From Arthrobacter subterraneus (GTDB taxonomy: Bacteria; Actinomycetota; Actinomycetes; Actinomycetales; Micrococcaceae): 64,000 nucleotides of DNA. A model generated the notes under the pieces. That model did no database searches and was not told the origin of the DNA. It was given only the letters and a program-made list of their open reading frames with translations. The translations under genes and the position numbers were made by a program. Below, in pieces: positions 45,656-54,951 of this stretch. The stretch spans positions 1 to 64,000 of the forward strand of contig NZ_FNDT01000002.1 of NCBI RefSeq assembly GCF_900099735.1. The letters are read 5' to 3'. Positions within the stretch are counted from its first letter, which is position 1, and every line of letters starts with the position of its first letter.

Positions 45656-46234
45656 TCAGGCCGCCTGGGTCTCCCTGATGGACTGCATAGCGCGTTCGGT
45701 GACCTCGTCTACCGGGCCGATGCCGTCTACCAGCGTCCGGATGTCGCGTTCGGCGTAGCGGGCCACCACGACGCTGGTTTGTCCGGAGTAGAGATCCAGG
45801 CGGTGGCGGATGACCTCCTCGGTGTCGTCACTGCGACCGGATTCCCTTGCACGGCCCAGCAGGCGGGCCACGAGTTCCTCGTCATCGGCTGTGAGTTGCA
45901 GGACGACGTCCAGCGTGTGGCCGCCGTCGGCCAGAATCCCGTCCAGATAGTCAACCTGTTCGATGGTGCGCGGGTACCCGTCCAGGAGGAAGCCTTGCTC
46001 CACGTCGGTCTCGCTGAGCCTGTCCCGGACCATCCCGTTGGTCACGCTGTCCGGAACGAAATGCCCCGCGTCCAGGTACTTCCCGGCTTCGACACCCAGC
46101 GGCGTCCCACTCTTCACGTTGGCACGAAACATGTCACCGGTGGAGATTGCCACAATACCCAGGCGCTCCGAAATGCGTTCTGCCTGCGTGCCTTTGCCCG
46201 AACCCGGTGGTCCGATAATCAACATCCTGGTCAT
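45656..46234 (-). CDS. adk: Adenylate kinase, last gene of the methylcitrate operon
   Basis: 192-residue short-form adenylate kinase: P-loop GPPGSGKGTQAERI, STGDMFRANV, GFLLDGYPRTIEQ and RLLGRARESGRSDDTEEVIRHRL. Converts AMP + ATP to 2 ADP. It lies 25 bases after prpC on the same strand, apart from the usual adk site next to secY. Because the propionyl-CoA synthetase of this locus releases AMP, it may serve to recycle that AMP. ATG at 46234 gives the normal N-terminus. Confidence 0.92.
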   Translation of the reverse strand: MTRMLIIGPPGSGKGTQAERISERLGIVAISTGDMFRANVKSGTPLGVEAGKYLDAGHFVPDSVTNGMVRDRLSETDVEQGFLLDGYPRTIEQVDYLDGILADGGHTLDVVLQLTADDEELVARLLGRARESGRSDDTEEVIRHRLDLYSGQTSVVVARYAERDIRTLVDGIGPVDEVTERAMQSIRETQAA

Positions 46235-46259
46235 TCCATAGCCTTTCGTGGAAACCAAC

Positions 46260-47411
46260 CTAGAGGGACCGCTGCTCCACACCGTTGTAGGCGCTCAAGG
46301 GGCGGATCAGGGAGTTCGCTGCGGCCTGCTCCATGATGTGAGCGGTCCACCCGGTAATGCGGCTGGCGACAAAGAGCGGGGTGAACATCTCGGTGTCGAA
46401 GCCCATGAGGTGGTACGTGGGCCCGGCAGGGTAGTCGAGATTCGGTTTAATGGCTTTCGCTTCCTCCATGGCCTGCTCCAGTCCGTTGTACAGACCCAGC
46501 AGTTCAGGCCGCCCGTAGTGGGCGATCATCTTGTCCAGGGCTGCCTTCATGGTGGGCACGCGGGAGTCGCCGTTCTTGTACACGCGGTGGCCGAAGCCCA
46601 TGATCTTCTTCTTGTGGGCGAGGGCGTCCTCCATCCAGGCCTTGGCCCGTGCCGCTGCTTCCCCGCCGGATTCCCCGGACCGGATACCTATCTCCTCGAA
46701 CGTGTGCATGACGGCTTCATTGGCACCGCCGTGCAGGGGACCCTTGAGAGCGCCGATGGCTGCCGTTACGGCGGAATGAAGATCGGACAGGGTTGAGGTC
46801 ACCACACGCCCGGTGAAGGTGGAGGCGTTGAAGGAATGCTCGGCGTAAAGAATCATCGATACGTCAAACGCCTCGACAACCTCCGGTGCGGCCTCCTCAC
46901 CGAAGGACATCCAAAGGAAGTTGGCCGAGTAGCCGAGTTCGGCGCGGGGCTCTACCGGTTCAATGGGGCGTCCCTCGCGCCGGCGGCGCTGATCGTAGGC
47001 CACGACGGCGGGCATCGCCGCGAACAGATCCAGCGCTTTGGCCATATTGGCCGCCGGGCTTGAGTCCCCCGCCAGGGGGTGGCAGGCGCCCATGACCGAG
47101 GCGGCCGTGCGGCAGACGTCCATGGGATGGGCGGTGATAGGGAGGGCGTCCACCACCTGTTTCACAACAGGTTCCAGGGCGCGGCCGGCCCGTTCCTGCT
47201 GGATGAATGCGGCGAGCTCTTCGGGGCTGGGGAGCTCTCCGTTCCAGAGCAGGTAGGCGACCTGCTCGAAGCTGCAGTTGGCGGCCAGATCCTGGACCGG
47301 ATAGCCCCGGTACAACAGCGAGTTGGTCTCGGGGTTGACCTTGGAAACGGCGGTGGAGTCCACCACAACGCCGGCAAGGCCCTTGCGGATTTCAATGGTT
47401 GCTGAGGTCAT
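46260..47411 (-). CDS. prpC: 2-methylcitrate synthase/citrate synthase
   Basis: Condenses propionyl-CoA with oxaloacetate to 2-methylcitrate. 383 residues, the short type II citrate synthase form: YRGYPVQDLAANCSFEQVAY, TAHPMDVCRTAASVMGA, catalytic His segments EHSFNASTFTGRVV, LKGPLHGGANEAVM and MGFGHRVYKNGDSR (with a catalytic Asp further on). AAGGAAG precedes the ATG. It lies 35 bases after prpB in the GntR-prpD-prpB-prpC-adk operon. Confidence 0.94.
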   Translation of the reverse strand: MTSATIEIRKGLAGVVVDSTAVSKVNPETNSLLYRGYPVQDLAANCSFEQVAYLLWNGELPSPEELAAFIQQERAGRALEPVVKQVVDALPITAHPMDVCRTAASVMGACHPLAGDSSPAANMAKALDLFAAMPAVVAYDQRRRREGRPIEPVEPRAELGYSANFLWMSFGEEAAPEVVEAFDVSMILYAEHSFNASTFTGRVVTSTLSDLHSAVTAAIGALKGPLHGGANEAVMHTFEEIGIRSGESGGEAAARAKAWMEDALAHKKKIMGFGHRVYKNGDSRVPTMKAALDKMIAHYGRPELLGLYNGLEQAMEEAKAIKPNLDYPAGPTYHLMGFDTEMFTPLFVASRITGWTAHIMEQAAANSLIRPLSAYNGVEQRSL

Positions 47412-47446
47412 AAGACTTCCTTGTCTGGGTGTTCCGTCCGGGCGGA

Positions 47447-48352
47447 CTAGTTGGTTCCTGGGACCTGGAAATTGAAGACCCCCGTATCGAAGCGGTTGTA
47501 GGCCTCATAGTCCACCAGGTCATACAGACGTGCACGGGTGAGCATATTCCCCACCTCCGCCTCCTGGCTCCCGGTGGTAGTGATCGCGTCGAGTGTCCGT
47601 TCAGCGGCGCCCATGGCACTGCGGAGCAGCGTCACCGGATAAATGACCATGTTCACACCCACGCCGGCCAGCTCCTCTACAGTGAACAGCGCACTCTGAC
47701 CGAACTCGGTCATGTTGGCCAGGATGGGGACGTCCACCGCGTCGCGGATGGCCTGGAATTCGGAGAGGTCTTTCATGGCCTCGGGAAAGATGGCGTCCGC
47801 CCCGGCCTCCACGAGGGCCCGGGCACGGTCCTGCGCCGCTTCCAGTCCTTCCGTGGCACGGATATCGGTGCGCGCCATGATCAGGAAATTGGGGTCCCGC
47901 CGTGCATCGGCCGCGGCCCGGATGCGCTTGGTCGCGGTCTCCAGATCCACCACGTTCTTGCCGTCCAGGTGCCCGCAGCGCTTGGGATTGAACTGGTCCT
48001 CGATGTGGCAGCCGGCCAGCCCGGCGTTCTCCAGTTCCTGGACGCTTCGCGCAACATTCATGGGCTCGCCGAAGCCCGTGTCCGCGTCAACGATGGCGGG
48101 CAGGTCCGTCATCCGCGCGATCTGCCCGGCACGGGTGGCCACTTCGGTCAGTGTGGTCAGGCCGATGTCCGGCAGTCCGAGGTCGTTTGCGAGCACCGCG
48201 CCTGAGATGTAGACCCCGGGAAAGCCTTTTTCCTCGATCAGCCGGGCCGAGAGCGGATTGAATGCTCCCGGGAACTGCTGGATGGTGCCGGAGGCCAGGA
48301 GTTCCCGGAACTGTTGCCGTTTCTGTTCGGGTGTCTTCGTCGAGTACAGCAT
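47447..48352 (-). CDS. prpB: 2-methylisocitrate lyase
   Basis: Splits 2-methylisocitrate into pyruvate and succinate. 301 residues of the isocitrate lyase/PEP mutase family: FPGVYISGAVLANDLGLPDI, PAIVDADTGFGEPMNVARSV (Mg-binding acids), catalytic loop NPKRCGHLDGKN with the active-site Cys, and LIMARTDIRATEGL. Two bases separate it from prpD. Function is secure from motif plus context. Confidence 0.94.
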   Translation of the reverse strand: MLYSTKTPEQKRQQFRELLASGTIQQFPGAFNPLSARLIEEKGFPGVYISGAVLANDLGLPDIGLTTLTEVATRAGQIARMTDLPAIVDADTGFGEPMNVARSVQELENAGLAGCHIEDQFNPKRCGHLDGKNVVDLETATKRIRAAADARRDPNFLIMARTDIRATEGLEAAQDRARALVEAGADAIFPEAMKDLSEFQAIRDAVDVPILANMTEFGQSALFTVEELAGVGVNMVIYPVTLLRSAMGAAERTLDAITTTGSQEAEVGNMLTRARLYDLVDYEAYNRFDTGVFNFQVPGTN

Positions 48353-48354
48353 GT

Positions 48355-49875
48355 CTAGAACAGTCCTTTCGGTGCTGCGGCGAAGTCGATGACTCCGGGG
48401 GCGGCAGTGATGTTGAGCTGGTCCAGCTCACCGGCGGCCAGCTGCGGGAGCCGGGCTGCGGCGTCGAGGAACCGCTCGATCTCGGCATCTTCGACGAGGC
48501 CGGCCGCGAGGGTGCGGAATTTGTCGATGTACTGCTCACGGGCGAACGGCCGGGCGCCGAGGGGGTGGGCGTCGGCGACGGCGATTTCGTCGGTGATGAC
48601 GGTGCCGTCGGTGAGGGTGATTTCCACCGAGCCGCCGAAGGCTTTCTCACTGATGTCCAGGGAGTGATAGCGGCGGGTCCATTCCTGATCTTCCACGGTT
48701 GCGACCTTCTGCCACAGTTCCACGGTGTCGGGACGGGATGCACGTTCCGGTGCATAGGAATCAACGTGGTGCCAGGCGCCGTCCTGCAGTGCAACGGTGA
48801 AGATGTAGGGGATCGAGTGGTCCAGGGTTTCCCGGCTGGCGGTCGGGCTGTACTTCTGCGGATCGTTCGCGCCGGAACCGATGACGTAGTGGGTGTGGTG
48901 GCTGGTCCTGATCAACACCGACTTCACGTTGTCCGGCCTGGTGGCTTCGGGATGCTCCCGGTTCAGTTTCCGGGCGAGGTCGATCCAGGCCTGCGCCTGG
49001 TACTCCGCCGAGTGTTCCTTGGTGTAGGTATCCAGGATGGCCCGCTTGGCCTCGCCCGGTGTCGGCAGCGGAACCAGGTAGGAAGCGTCCGGCCCATCGA
49101 GCAGCCAGGCGATGAAGCCGTCTTCGCCCTCGTAGATCGGGACAGGGGAGGTCTGCCCGCGCATGGAGCGGTCCGCCGCCTCCACGGCCATCTTGCCGGC
49201 GAACGCGGGAGCGTGGGCCTTCCAGGTGGAGATTTCACCCTTGCGGGACTGCCGCGTGGCCGTGGTGGTGTGCAGGGCCTGGCCGACGGACTGGAAGATG
49301 GTTTCGACGTCGAGCCCGAGCAGGGTCCCGATGCCGGCGGCCGCGGAAGGGCCGAGGTGTGCCACGTGATCGATCTTGTGCTTGTGCAGGCAGATCGCCT
49401 TGACGAGGTTGACCTGGATCTCGTAGCCGGTGGCGATGCCCCGGATCAGGTCCGCACCGTTGGAGCCGACATGCTGCGCCACGGCGAGGATCGGCGGGAT
49501 GTTGTCCCCCGGGTGGGAGTAGTCCGCCGCGAGGAACGTGTCATGGTAGTCCAGTTCCCGGACAGCGACGCCGTTGGCCCACGCCGCCCATTCCGGGGAG
49601 ACGCGCTCACCGATACCGAAGACATTGGCCCCCTTGCCTCCGGTCGACGGCCCATGGGTGAGTGCCTGGGCACGGGCGGCCACGATGGGTGCGCGGTTCA
49701 GCGAGGCGATGGCTACCGAGGCGTTGTCGATGATCCTGTTGATCACCATTTCGGTGACGTCGTCGGTGACGGCTACCGGGTCCGCCGCCACCAGCGCTAT
49801 CTTGTGGGCCAGCTGGTCCTCGCGCGGCAGGTTTTCCTCGCTCTTGTATACGCGGACGTGATGTTCCTTAACCAT
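48355..49875 (-). CDS. prpD: 2-methylcitrate dehydratase (MmgE/PrpD family)
   Basis: Dehydrates 2-methylcitrate to 2-methyl-cis-aconitate. 506 residues, full length, iron-sulfur-free type. Seen: [76 protein letters not shown] and [23 protein letters not shown] precedes the ATG at a good distance. First enzyme gene of the operon, 30 bases after the GntR gene. Confidence 0.94.
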   Translation of the reverse strand: MVKEHHVRVYKSEENLPREDQLAHKIALVAADPVAVTDDVTEMVINRIIDNASVAIASLNRAPIVAARAQALTHGPSTGGKGANVFGIGERVSPEWAAWANGVAVRELDYHDTFLAADYSHPGDNIPPILAVAQHVGSNGADLIRGIATGYEIQVNLVKAICLHKHKIDHVAHLGPSAAAGIGTLLGLDVETIFQSVGQALHTTTATRQSRKGEISTWKAHAPAFAGKMAVEAADRSMRGQTSPVPIYEGEDGFIAWLLDGPDASYLVPLPTPGEAKRAILDTYTKEHSAEYQAQAWIDLARKLNREHPEATRPDNVKSVLIRTSHHTHYVIGSGANDPQKYSPTASRETLDHSIPYIFTVALQDGAWHHVDSYAPERASRPDTVELWQKVATVEDQEWTRRYHSLDISEKAFGGSVEITLTDGTVITDEIAVADAHPLGARPFAREQYIDKFRTLAAGLVEDAEIERFLDAAARLPQLAAGELDQLNITAAPGVIDFAAAPKGLF

Positions 49876-49905
49876 GGGGGCTCCTTGCTGATGCGATGTA
49901 TGGGG

Positions 49906-50547
49906 CTAATGGGCTGTATGGGTGGCTTTGAGATGGGAAAGGCTTCGGTGCAGGTGCAGGGTGGTGGCGGCTTCCGCCAGGCGGGGGTTGCGGGCCGCTA
50001 TCGCCTCGGCAATCGCCGCGTGCTCGCCGGCCGCTGCGGTGAGCCGCTCGGCGTCGTCCGCCGCCAGCCGGCGCACACGCACCAGGTGGATGCGCAGGCT
50101 CCGCATAGCCTGGGCGAGATAGGAGTTGGAGATCGCGGCGTCGATGGCTGTATCCAGCCTGCCGACGAGCCCGTAGTAGTCATGCCGGGCGGGATCGTGC
50201 GCGCCGATCAGCCCGGGTGCATCGAGCAGTTCCTTCTGGAGCTGTTCGAAGAGTGCGGCATCGCCCCGCCGGGCAGCCAGCGCCGCTGCCTTGCACTCCA
50301 GTGTTTCGCGGAGCTCGAACAGTTCGTCGATGTCGGCCAGCGAAATATCGGTGACGACGACGCCGCGGCCGCCCGCCGCCGTCGTCAGTCCTTCAGCGGT
50401 GAGCCGGCTCAGGGCCTCCCGGAGCGGCGTCCGTGAGACGCCGAGGCGCTCGGACTGCTCCACTTCGCCGAGGACGGCGCCCGGGAGCAGGCGCCACTCG
50501 ATGATGTCCTCGCGGAGGGCCTCGTAGGCCTTTTCGCTGGCGCGCAT
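49906..50547 (-). CDS. GntR-family (FCD) regulator of the propionate genes
   Basis: 213 residues. N-terminal wHTH: YEALREDIIEWRLLPGAVLG, SERLGVSRTPLREALSRL (recognition helix), GRGVVVTDISLADIDELFEL. The rest is an FCD effector domain with metal-ligand-like HDPARHDYY and GEHAAIAEAIAARN. GGGAGG stands 5 bases before the ATG at 50547. It opens the prp operon and faces prpE; two TGTATACA sites in the gap are the likely operators. 2-methylcitrate is a likely effector by analogy. Confidence 0.88.
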   Translation of the reverse strand: MRASEKAYEALREDIIEWRLLPGAVLGEVEQSERLGVSRTPLREALSRLTAEGLTTAAGGRGVVVTDISLADIDELFELRETLECKAAALAARRGDAALFEQLQKELLDAPGLIGAHDPARHDYYGLVGRLDTAIDAAISNSYLAQAMRSLRIHLVRVRRLAADDAERLTAAAGEHAAIAEAIAARNPRLAEAATTLHLHRSLSHLKATHTAH

Positions 50548-50576
50548 CCCTGCCTCCCTCACTGATTTGCACTCAG

Positions 50577-50584
50577 TGTATACA
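50577..50584. promoter_or_regulatory. TGTATACA palindrome 1 (GntR operator candidate)
   Basis: An 8-bp perfect palindrome in the context CAGTGTATACAGA, 30 bases before the GntR start. FadR/FCD-type GntR proteins often bind such TGTATACA cores, so autoregulation is likely. Confidence 0.6.
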
Positions 50585-50639
50585 GAAACCGCCAATTGGG
50601 GCCAGTAATCCGACTAAACCGCATGAAATAATCGTCCTG

Positions 50640-50647
50640 TGTATACA
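50640..50647. promoter_or_regulatory. TGTATACA palindrome 2 (GntR operator candidate)
   Basis: The same 8-bp palindrome, in the context TGTGTATACAAAA, 61 bases before the prpE start and 63 bases from copy 1. The pair would allow control of both divergent units. Confidence 0.6.
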
Positions 50648-50707
50648 AAATCCTTGTGCCTTTCACCCCAGCCCGGCTAGCATGATCCGCATCACATCAT
50701 CGACGGG

Positions 50708-52615
50708 ATGGAATTCATGGTCATGAGCAATTACCGGGACAGCTACGCGCACAGCCTGGAAAAGCCGGCGGAATTCTGGCTGGATGCCGCCGCGAACGTT
50801 TCCTGGTCGACCCCGCCGCACCACGCCATCGACTCCAGCCGTGCACCGCTGTACGGATGGTTTCCCGACGGCGTCCTCAACACTTCCTATAACGCCCTGG
50901 ACCGACATGTGGAGGCTGGCCGCGGGGACCAGGAGGCCCTGATCTATGACTCCGCCATGCTGGGCATCCAACGGCGTTACTCCTATTCGGAACTGACGGA
51001 TCTCGTGGCCCGGTTCGCCGGTGTGCTGCGCAGCCACGGCGTAGGTACCGGCGACCGCGTGGTCATCTACATGCCGATGATCCCCGAAGCCGCGATCGCC
51101 ATGCTGGCGACTGCCCGGCTGGGAGCTGTGCACTCCGTCGTCTTCGGTGGCTTCGCCCCCAGGGAGCTGGCAGCCCGCATCCGCGACGCCGCGCCCACGG
51201 CAGTGGTCACGGCCTCCGGCGGCGTCGAGCCCTCGCGCCGGATCGAGTACCTGCCCGCTGTCGGCGAAGCCCTCACCCTGGCCGGCGCCGAAGATGTGCC
51301 CGTCCTGGTCAAGGCCCGCGATGGCTTCGCCGCCACCGTGGCGGACCACGCGGGATGGCTGGACTGGGACGCCGAGATGAGCACCGCGGTGCCTGCCGCA
51401 CCCGTCGACGTCAAGGCCACGGATCCCCTGTACATCCTCTACACCTCCGGCACCACCGGAACACCAAAAGGGGTGGTGCGGGACAACGGCGGCCATGCCG
51501 TCGCCCTCAGATGGACCATGGAGAATATTTACGACGTCGGTCCCGGTGACGTCATGTGGACAGCCTCCGACGTCGGCTGGGTGGTGGGACACTCATACAT
51601 CGTCTATGGCCCGTTGCTGGCGGGCGCCACTACGGTGATGTACGAAGGAAAGCCGGTCGGCACGCCCGACGCCGGAGCGTTCTGGAGGGTCATCGAGGAC
51701 CACCAGGTGAACGTGCTTTTCACCGCGCCCACTGCCCTGCGTGCCATTCGAAAGGCGGACCCGGAGGCCGATCTGCTGGAACGGCACAACACGTCCAGCC
51801 TGCGCACCCTGTTCGCGGCCGGCGAGCGCCTGGATACCGACACCTTCCACTGGGCGCGGCGGGTGCTGGGGGTGCCGGTAGTGGACCACTGGTGGCAGAC
51901 CGAGACCGGCTGGGCCATCTGCGCCAACCCTCGCGGGCTCGATGACCTGCCGATCAGGGCCGGATCTCCGAGCGTGCCAATGCCCGGCTTCAGGCTCACC
52001 ATTGTCGACGGCGAAGGTAAGGAGGTTGAGGCCGGGACGGAAGGCAACATTGTGCTGGGGCTGCCACTGCCGCCGGGCACCCTGCAGACCCTCTGGGGCA
52101 ACGACGGGCGCTACGTGTCCTCCTACCTGCAGGCCTTCGAGGGCTACTACGCCACCGGGGACTCCGGTTACCGGGATGAGGAGGGATACCTCTACGTCAT
52201 GGGCCGCACCGATGACATCATCAACGTGGCCGGGCACCGGTTGTCCACCGGCGCCATGGAACAGGTGATCGGCAAGCACCCGGCGGTGGCCGAGTGCGCT
52301 GTGGTCGGTCTCGCGGATTCCCTGAAGGGGCAGCGGCCCAGCGGCTACGTGGTCCTCAAGTCCGGCGTTGACCTGCCCGAGGAGATCCTGGAGAAGGAGC
52401 TGATCGCGCTGGTCCGCAGGGACATCGGCGCCGTAGCGGACTTCAAGCACGTCACCGTGGTGGAAGCCCTGCCCAAGACCCGCTCGGGGAAAATCCTGCG
52501 GAAGACCATGCGTGAGATCGCCGATGGCGACGAGTTCGTGATTCCGTCCACGATCGAGGACGCCGGCGTGCTCAACCAGTTGGTTGCGGCCCTGCGTCCC
52601 GCCGCGCGGGAATAG
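50708..52615 (+). CDS. prpE: Propionyl-CoA synthetase (acyl-CoA synthetase, PrpE-like)
   Basis: Activates propionate to propionyl-CoA with ATP, releasing AMP and PPi. 635 residues of the ANL superfamily: N-terminal ACAS extension (FWLDAAANVSW), P-loop LYILYTSGTTGTPKGVVRD, DHWWQTETGWAI, GYYATGDSGYRDEEGYLYVMG, the hinge GRTDDIINVAGHRLSTGAME and the catalytic, acetylatable lysine in KTRSGKILRKTM. Divergent from the prp operon, with shared operators. ATGs at 50717 and 50723 are alternative starts. Confidence 0.92.
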   Translation: MEFMVMSNYRDSYAHSLEKPAEFWLDAAANVSWSTPPHHAIDSSRAPLYGWFPDGVLNTSYNALDRHVEAGRGDQEALIYDSAMLGIQRRYSYSELTDLVARFAGVLRSHGVGTGDRVVIYMPMIPEAAIAMLATARLGAVHSVVFGGFAPRELAARIRDAAPTAVVTASGGVEPSRRIEYLPAVGEALTLAGAEDVPVLVKARDGFAATVADHAGWLDWDAEMSTAVPAAPVDVKATDPLYILYTSGTTGTPKGVVRDNGGHAVALRWTMENIYDVGPGDVMWTASDVGWVVGHSYIVYGPLLAGATTVMYEGKPVGTPDAGAFWRVIEDHQVNVLFTAPTALRAIRKADPEADLLERHNTSSLRTLFAAGERLDTDTFHWARRVLGVPVVDHWWQTETGWAICANPRGLDDLPIRAGSPSVPMPGFRLTIVDGEGKEVEAGTEGNIVLGLPLPPGTLQTLWGNDGRYVSSYLQAFEGYYATGDSGYRDEEGYLYVMGRTDDIINVAGHRLSTGAMEQVIGKHPAVAECAVVGLADSLKGQRPSGYVVLKSGVDLPEEILEKELIALVRRDIGAVADFKHVTVVEALPKTRSGKILRKTMREIADGDEFVIPSTIEDAGVLNQLVAALRPAARE

Positions 52616-52643
52616 CCTGCGGCGGGCGCAGCGTATGGCGGCG

Positions 52644-52671
52644 TCGCCCGGGCGGTTTCCCGCCCGGGCGA
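52644..52671. terminator. Hairpin between convergent prpE and MBL hydrolase genes
   Basis: TCGCCCGGGCG pairs perfectly with CGCCCGGGCGA (11 bp) around GTTTCC. The position 28 bases after the prpE stop fits a bidirectional terminator. Confidence 0.7.
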
Positions 52672-52700
52672 TGGTCGGCCTGCGTGATCGGCCGGACGCG

Positions 52701-53330
52701 TCAGTGACCCCGGGCGATCCATTCCTCGAGGTGCGGAGCCTCCTCCGCGATGCTCGTCGAGTCGCCGTGGCCGGTCCGCACCACAGTGTCGGCCGGGAGT
52801 GTCAGCAACCGGGTCCGGATGGACTCGATGATTGTCGGAAAGTCGCTGTAGGACCGGCCGGTTGCACCGGGTCCACCGCGGAACAGCGTGTCGCCGCTGA
52901 ACAGTGTGCCGGCGTCGGGCAGGTAGAAACAGACGGAACCGGGGGAGTGGCCGGGGGTATGGATCGCCTGGAGCGTGACGCCGGCGACGCTGAAGGTGTC
53001 GCCGTCCGTGATGGAGGCACCCGGCGCCGTGTCCGGGTATACCGCGTCCCAGAGCATCCGGTCATCGGGATGCAGATGAATCGGAGCACGCACCGCATCG
53101 AAGAGGTCGCCGACAGCCCGGATGTGGTCATCGTGGCCATGGGTCAGGAGGATGGCGCGCACCTGGCGGCCGTTGATTTCCTCCACAATGGCGCCGGCGT
53201 CGTGAGGTGCGTCAATGACGATGCATTCGGAGTCATCCCCGATGATCCAGACATTGTTGTCCACCTCCCAGGTGCCGCCGTCCAGGGAGAAGGTTCCGGA
53301 AGTGACAAGGTGATCGATACGCGCGCCCAT
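52701..53330 (-). CDS. MBL-fold hydrolase paired with mycothiol dehydrogenase
   Basis: 209-residue glyoxalase II-like metallo-beta-lactamase fold: RAILLTHGHDDHIRAVGDL (metal site), TPGHSPGSVCFYLP, LFSGDTLFRGGPGATGRSYS and VVRTGHGDSTSIAEE. Its start overlaps the stop of the mycothiol-dependent dehydrogenase, as in Mycobacterium (Rv2259-Rv2260). It probably hydrolyses S-formyl-mycothiol or a similar thioester made by that enzyme; the exact substrate is inferred. Confidence 0.87.
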   Translation of the reverse strand: MGARIDHLVTSGTFSLDGGTWEVDNNVWIIGDDSECIVIDAPHDAGAIVEEINGRQVRAILLTHGHDDHIRAVGDLFDAVRAPIHLHPDDRMLWDAVYPDTAPGASITDGDTFSVAGVTLQAIHTPGHSPGSVCFYLPDAGTLFSGDTLFRGGPGATGRSYSDFPTIIESIRTRLLTLPADTVVRTGHGDSTSIAEEAPHLEEWIARGH

Positions 53331-54415
53331 CAGAGCTCCACCACCGAACGCAGCACCACGCCGTCGTGCATTTTGGCGAAAGCGCTCTCGACCTCATCCA
53401 GCGCGATCCGCTCGGTCACGAAGGCGTCCAGGTCAAGGTTGCCCTGCCGGTAATGGCTGACGAGCATCGGGAAGTCGCGCGAGGGCAGGCAGTCGCCGTA
53501 CCAGGAGGACTTCAGCGATCCGCCGCGGCCGAAGACATCCAGCAGCGGCAGCTCAAGCGTCATGTCCGGCGTCGGTACGCCCACCAGGACAACGGTGCCG
53601 GCGAGGTCGCGGGCATAGAAAGCCTGCTTGTAGGTTTCAGGGCGGCCGACGGCGTCAATGACCACGTTGGCTCCGTTGCCGTCGGTCAGTTTCCGGATTG
53701 CCTCGACAGGGTCGGTTTCCTTTGAGTTCACCACGTCGGTAGCGCCGAGCCCCTTGGCGAGTTCCAGCTTCCGGTCGTCGATGTCCACGGCAATGATCCG
53801 GGTGGCACCGGCAAGCTTGGAACCCGCGATTGCGGCAATGCCGACGCCGCCGCAGCCGATCACGGCCACCGAGTCGCCGCGGCGCACGTTTCCGGTGTTG
53901 ATGGCCGCACCGATTCCCGCCATGACCCCGCAGCCCAGCAGCCCGACTGCCGCCGCGTCGGCTTCAGGATCAACCTTGGTGCACTGCCCGGAGGCCACGA
54001 GCGTTTTCTCGGCAAAAGCACCGATTCCCAGCGCAGGGGAGAGCTCGGTGCCATCCTCGAGCGTCATCTTCTGGGTGGCGTTGTGGGTGTTGAAGCAGTA
54101 CTGCGGTTCGCCGCGAAGGCAGGCACGGCACTGTCCGCAGACGGCGCGCCAGTTGAGGATCACCCGGTCACCGGGCTGGACGTTGGTGACGTCCGGACCG
54201 ACGGCGCTGACCACGCCGGTTGCCTCGTGGCCCAGCAGGAAGGGGTAGTCGTCGCTGATACCGCCCAGCTTGTAGTGCAGGTCGGTGTGGCAGACCCCGC
54301 AGGTGAGAATGTCGACCAGCGCCTCACCGGGCCCGGGATCGGGCACATTGATGGTGACTACGGTGGCCGGAGCGTCCTTTTCCATTACGACGACGCCCTT
54401 GACGCTGTGTGCCAT
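53330..54415 (-). CDS. mscR: S-(hydroxymethyl)mycothiol dehydrogenase
   Basis: 361-residue zinc alcohol dehydrogenase that oxidises the formaldehyde-mycothiol adduct (and reduces S-nitrosomycothiol). Catalytic zinc: [10 protein letters not shown] and GHEATGVV; structural zinc: [18 protein letters not shown] fold: [16 protein letters not shown]. Start [13 protein letters not shown] at 54415 is that of the family; AAGGA stands about 10 bases upstream. It forms an operon with the MBL hydrolase. Confidence 0.92.
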   Translation of the reverse strand: MAHSVKGVVVMEKDAPATVVTINVPDPGPGEALVDILTCGVCHTDLHYKLGGISDDYPFLLGHEATGVVSAVGPDVTNVQPGDRVILNWRAVCGQCRACLRGEPQYCFNTHNATQKMTLEDGTELSPALGIGAFAEKTLVASGQCTKVDPEADAAAVGLLGCGVMAGIGAAINTGNVRRGDSVAVIGCGGVGIAAIAGSKLAGATRIIAVDIDDRKLELAKGLGATDVVNSKETDPVEAIRKLTDGNGANVVIDAVGRPETYKQAFYARDLAGTVVLVGVPTPDMTLELPLLDVFGRGGSLKSSWYGDCLPSRDFPMLVSHYRQGNLDLDAFVTERIALDEVESAFAKMHDGVVLRSVVEL

Positions 54416-54473
54416 GGGAAGACTGTCCTTTTCCTCGAGGGTGGGGGAACGTGTCCAGCCTATGACAATGAAA

Positions 54474-54521
54474 AGGCAGGACACGCCCGTTAACCAGATG
54501 GTTAAGCGGAGTGTCCTGCCT
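54474..54521 (-). terminator. Palindromic element GGCAGGACAC/GTGTCCTGCC, copy 2, acting as terminator
   Basis: GGCAGGACAC (54475-54484) and GTGTCCTGCC (54511-54520) form the outer stem and TTAACC/GGTTAA the inner stem. Read on the minus strand it follows the mycoredoxin gene by 12 bases and ends in CCTTTTC, so it looks like an intrinsic terminator. The outer arms equal those at 43379-43428. Confidence 0.7.
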
Positions 54522-54533
54522 ATTCAACGGCTG

Positions 54534-54791
54534 TCAGGCGCTTACGCGGGCCTTCACTTCGGCTGCCGAAGGGTTGGTGGCCGAACTTCCGTCCGGGAAG
54601 ATGACGGTCGGAACAGTCTGGTTCCCGCCGTTCAGTGAGGCAACCAGCTCCGCGGTGCCCTCCACTTCCTCGATGTTGATCTCCTGGTAGCCGATGCCCT
54701 GCGCGTCGAGCTGCGACTTGAGCCGGCGGCAGTAGCCGCACCAGGTTGTGCTGAACATGGTGATGGTGCCGGCAGCGGGTGTGTAATCCAC
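54534..54791 (-). CDS. mrx1: Mycoredoxin
   Basis: 85-residue glutaredoxin-like protein that reduces mycothiol mixed disulfides. Active site MFSTTWCGYCRRLKSQLDAQ, then GYQEINIEEVEG and TVPTVIFPDGSSATNPS; WCGYC is characteristic of actinobacterial mycoredoxin-1. The GTG at 54791 (VDYTPAAG) has AAGGAG 4 bases upstream. It stands next to the mycothiol dehydrogenase gene, making a small mycothiol-dependent redox cluster. Confidence 0.92.
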   Translation of the reverse strand: MDYTPAAGTITMFSTTWCGYCRRLKSQLDAQGIGYQEINIEEVEGTAELVASLNGGNQTVPTVIFPDGSSATNPSAAEVKARVSA

Positions 54792-54951
54792 GGTGCTCCT
54801 TCGGTGGTTGCGGGCCCGGGGCGAGCCCGCCGGTTGTGCGGGTTTTCCGTCGGAGGTGTAACGCAGCCGGCCCCGCCTGCATTCCCCGCCTGATCCGGCT
54901 GGGCACGTAATCAACGGTGCCGGGAGTCCACCCCTCGCGTAGTCTCACGGT

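Noticed and set aside
48262..50436. 724-residue open frame antisense to prpD and the GntR gene
   Set aside because: It crosses several real genes on the other strand and has only Arg/Gly/Val-rich shadow composition.
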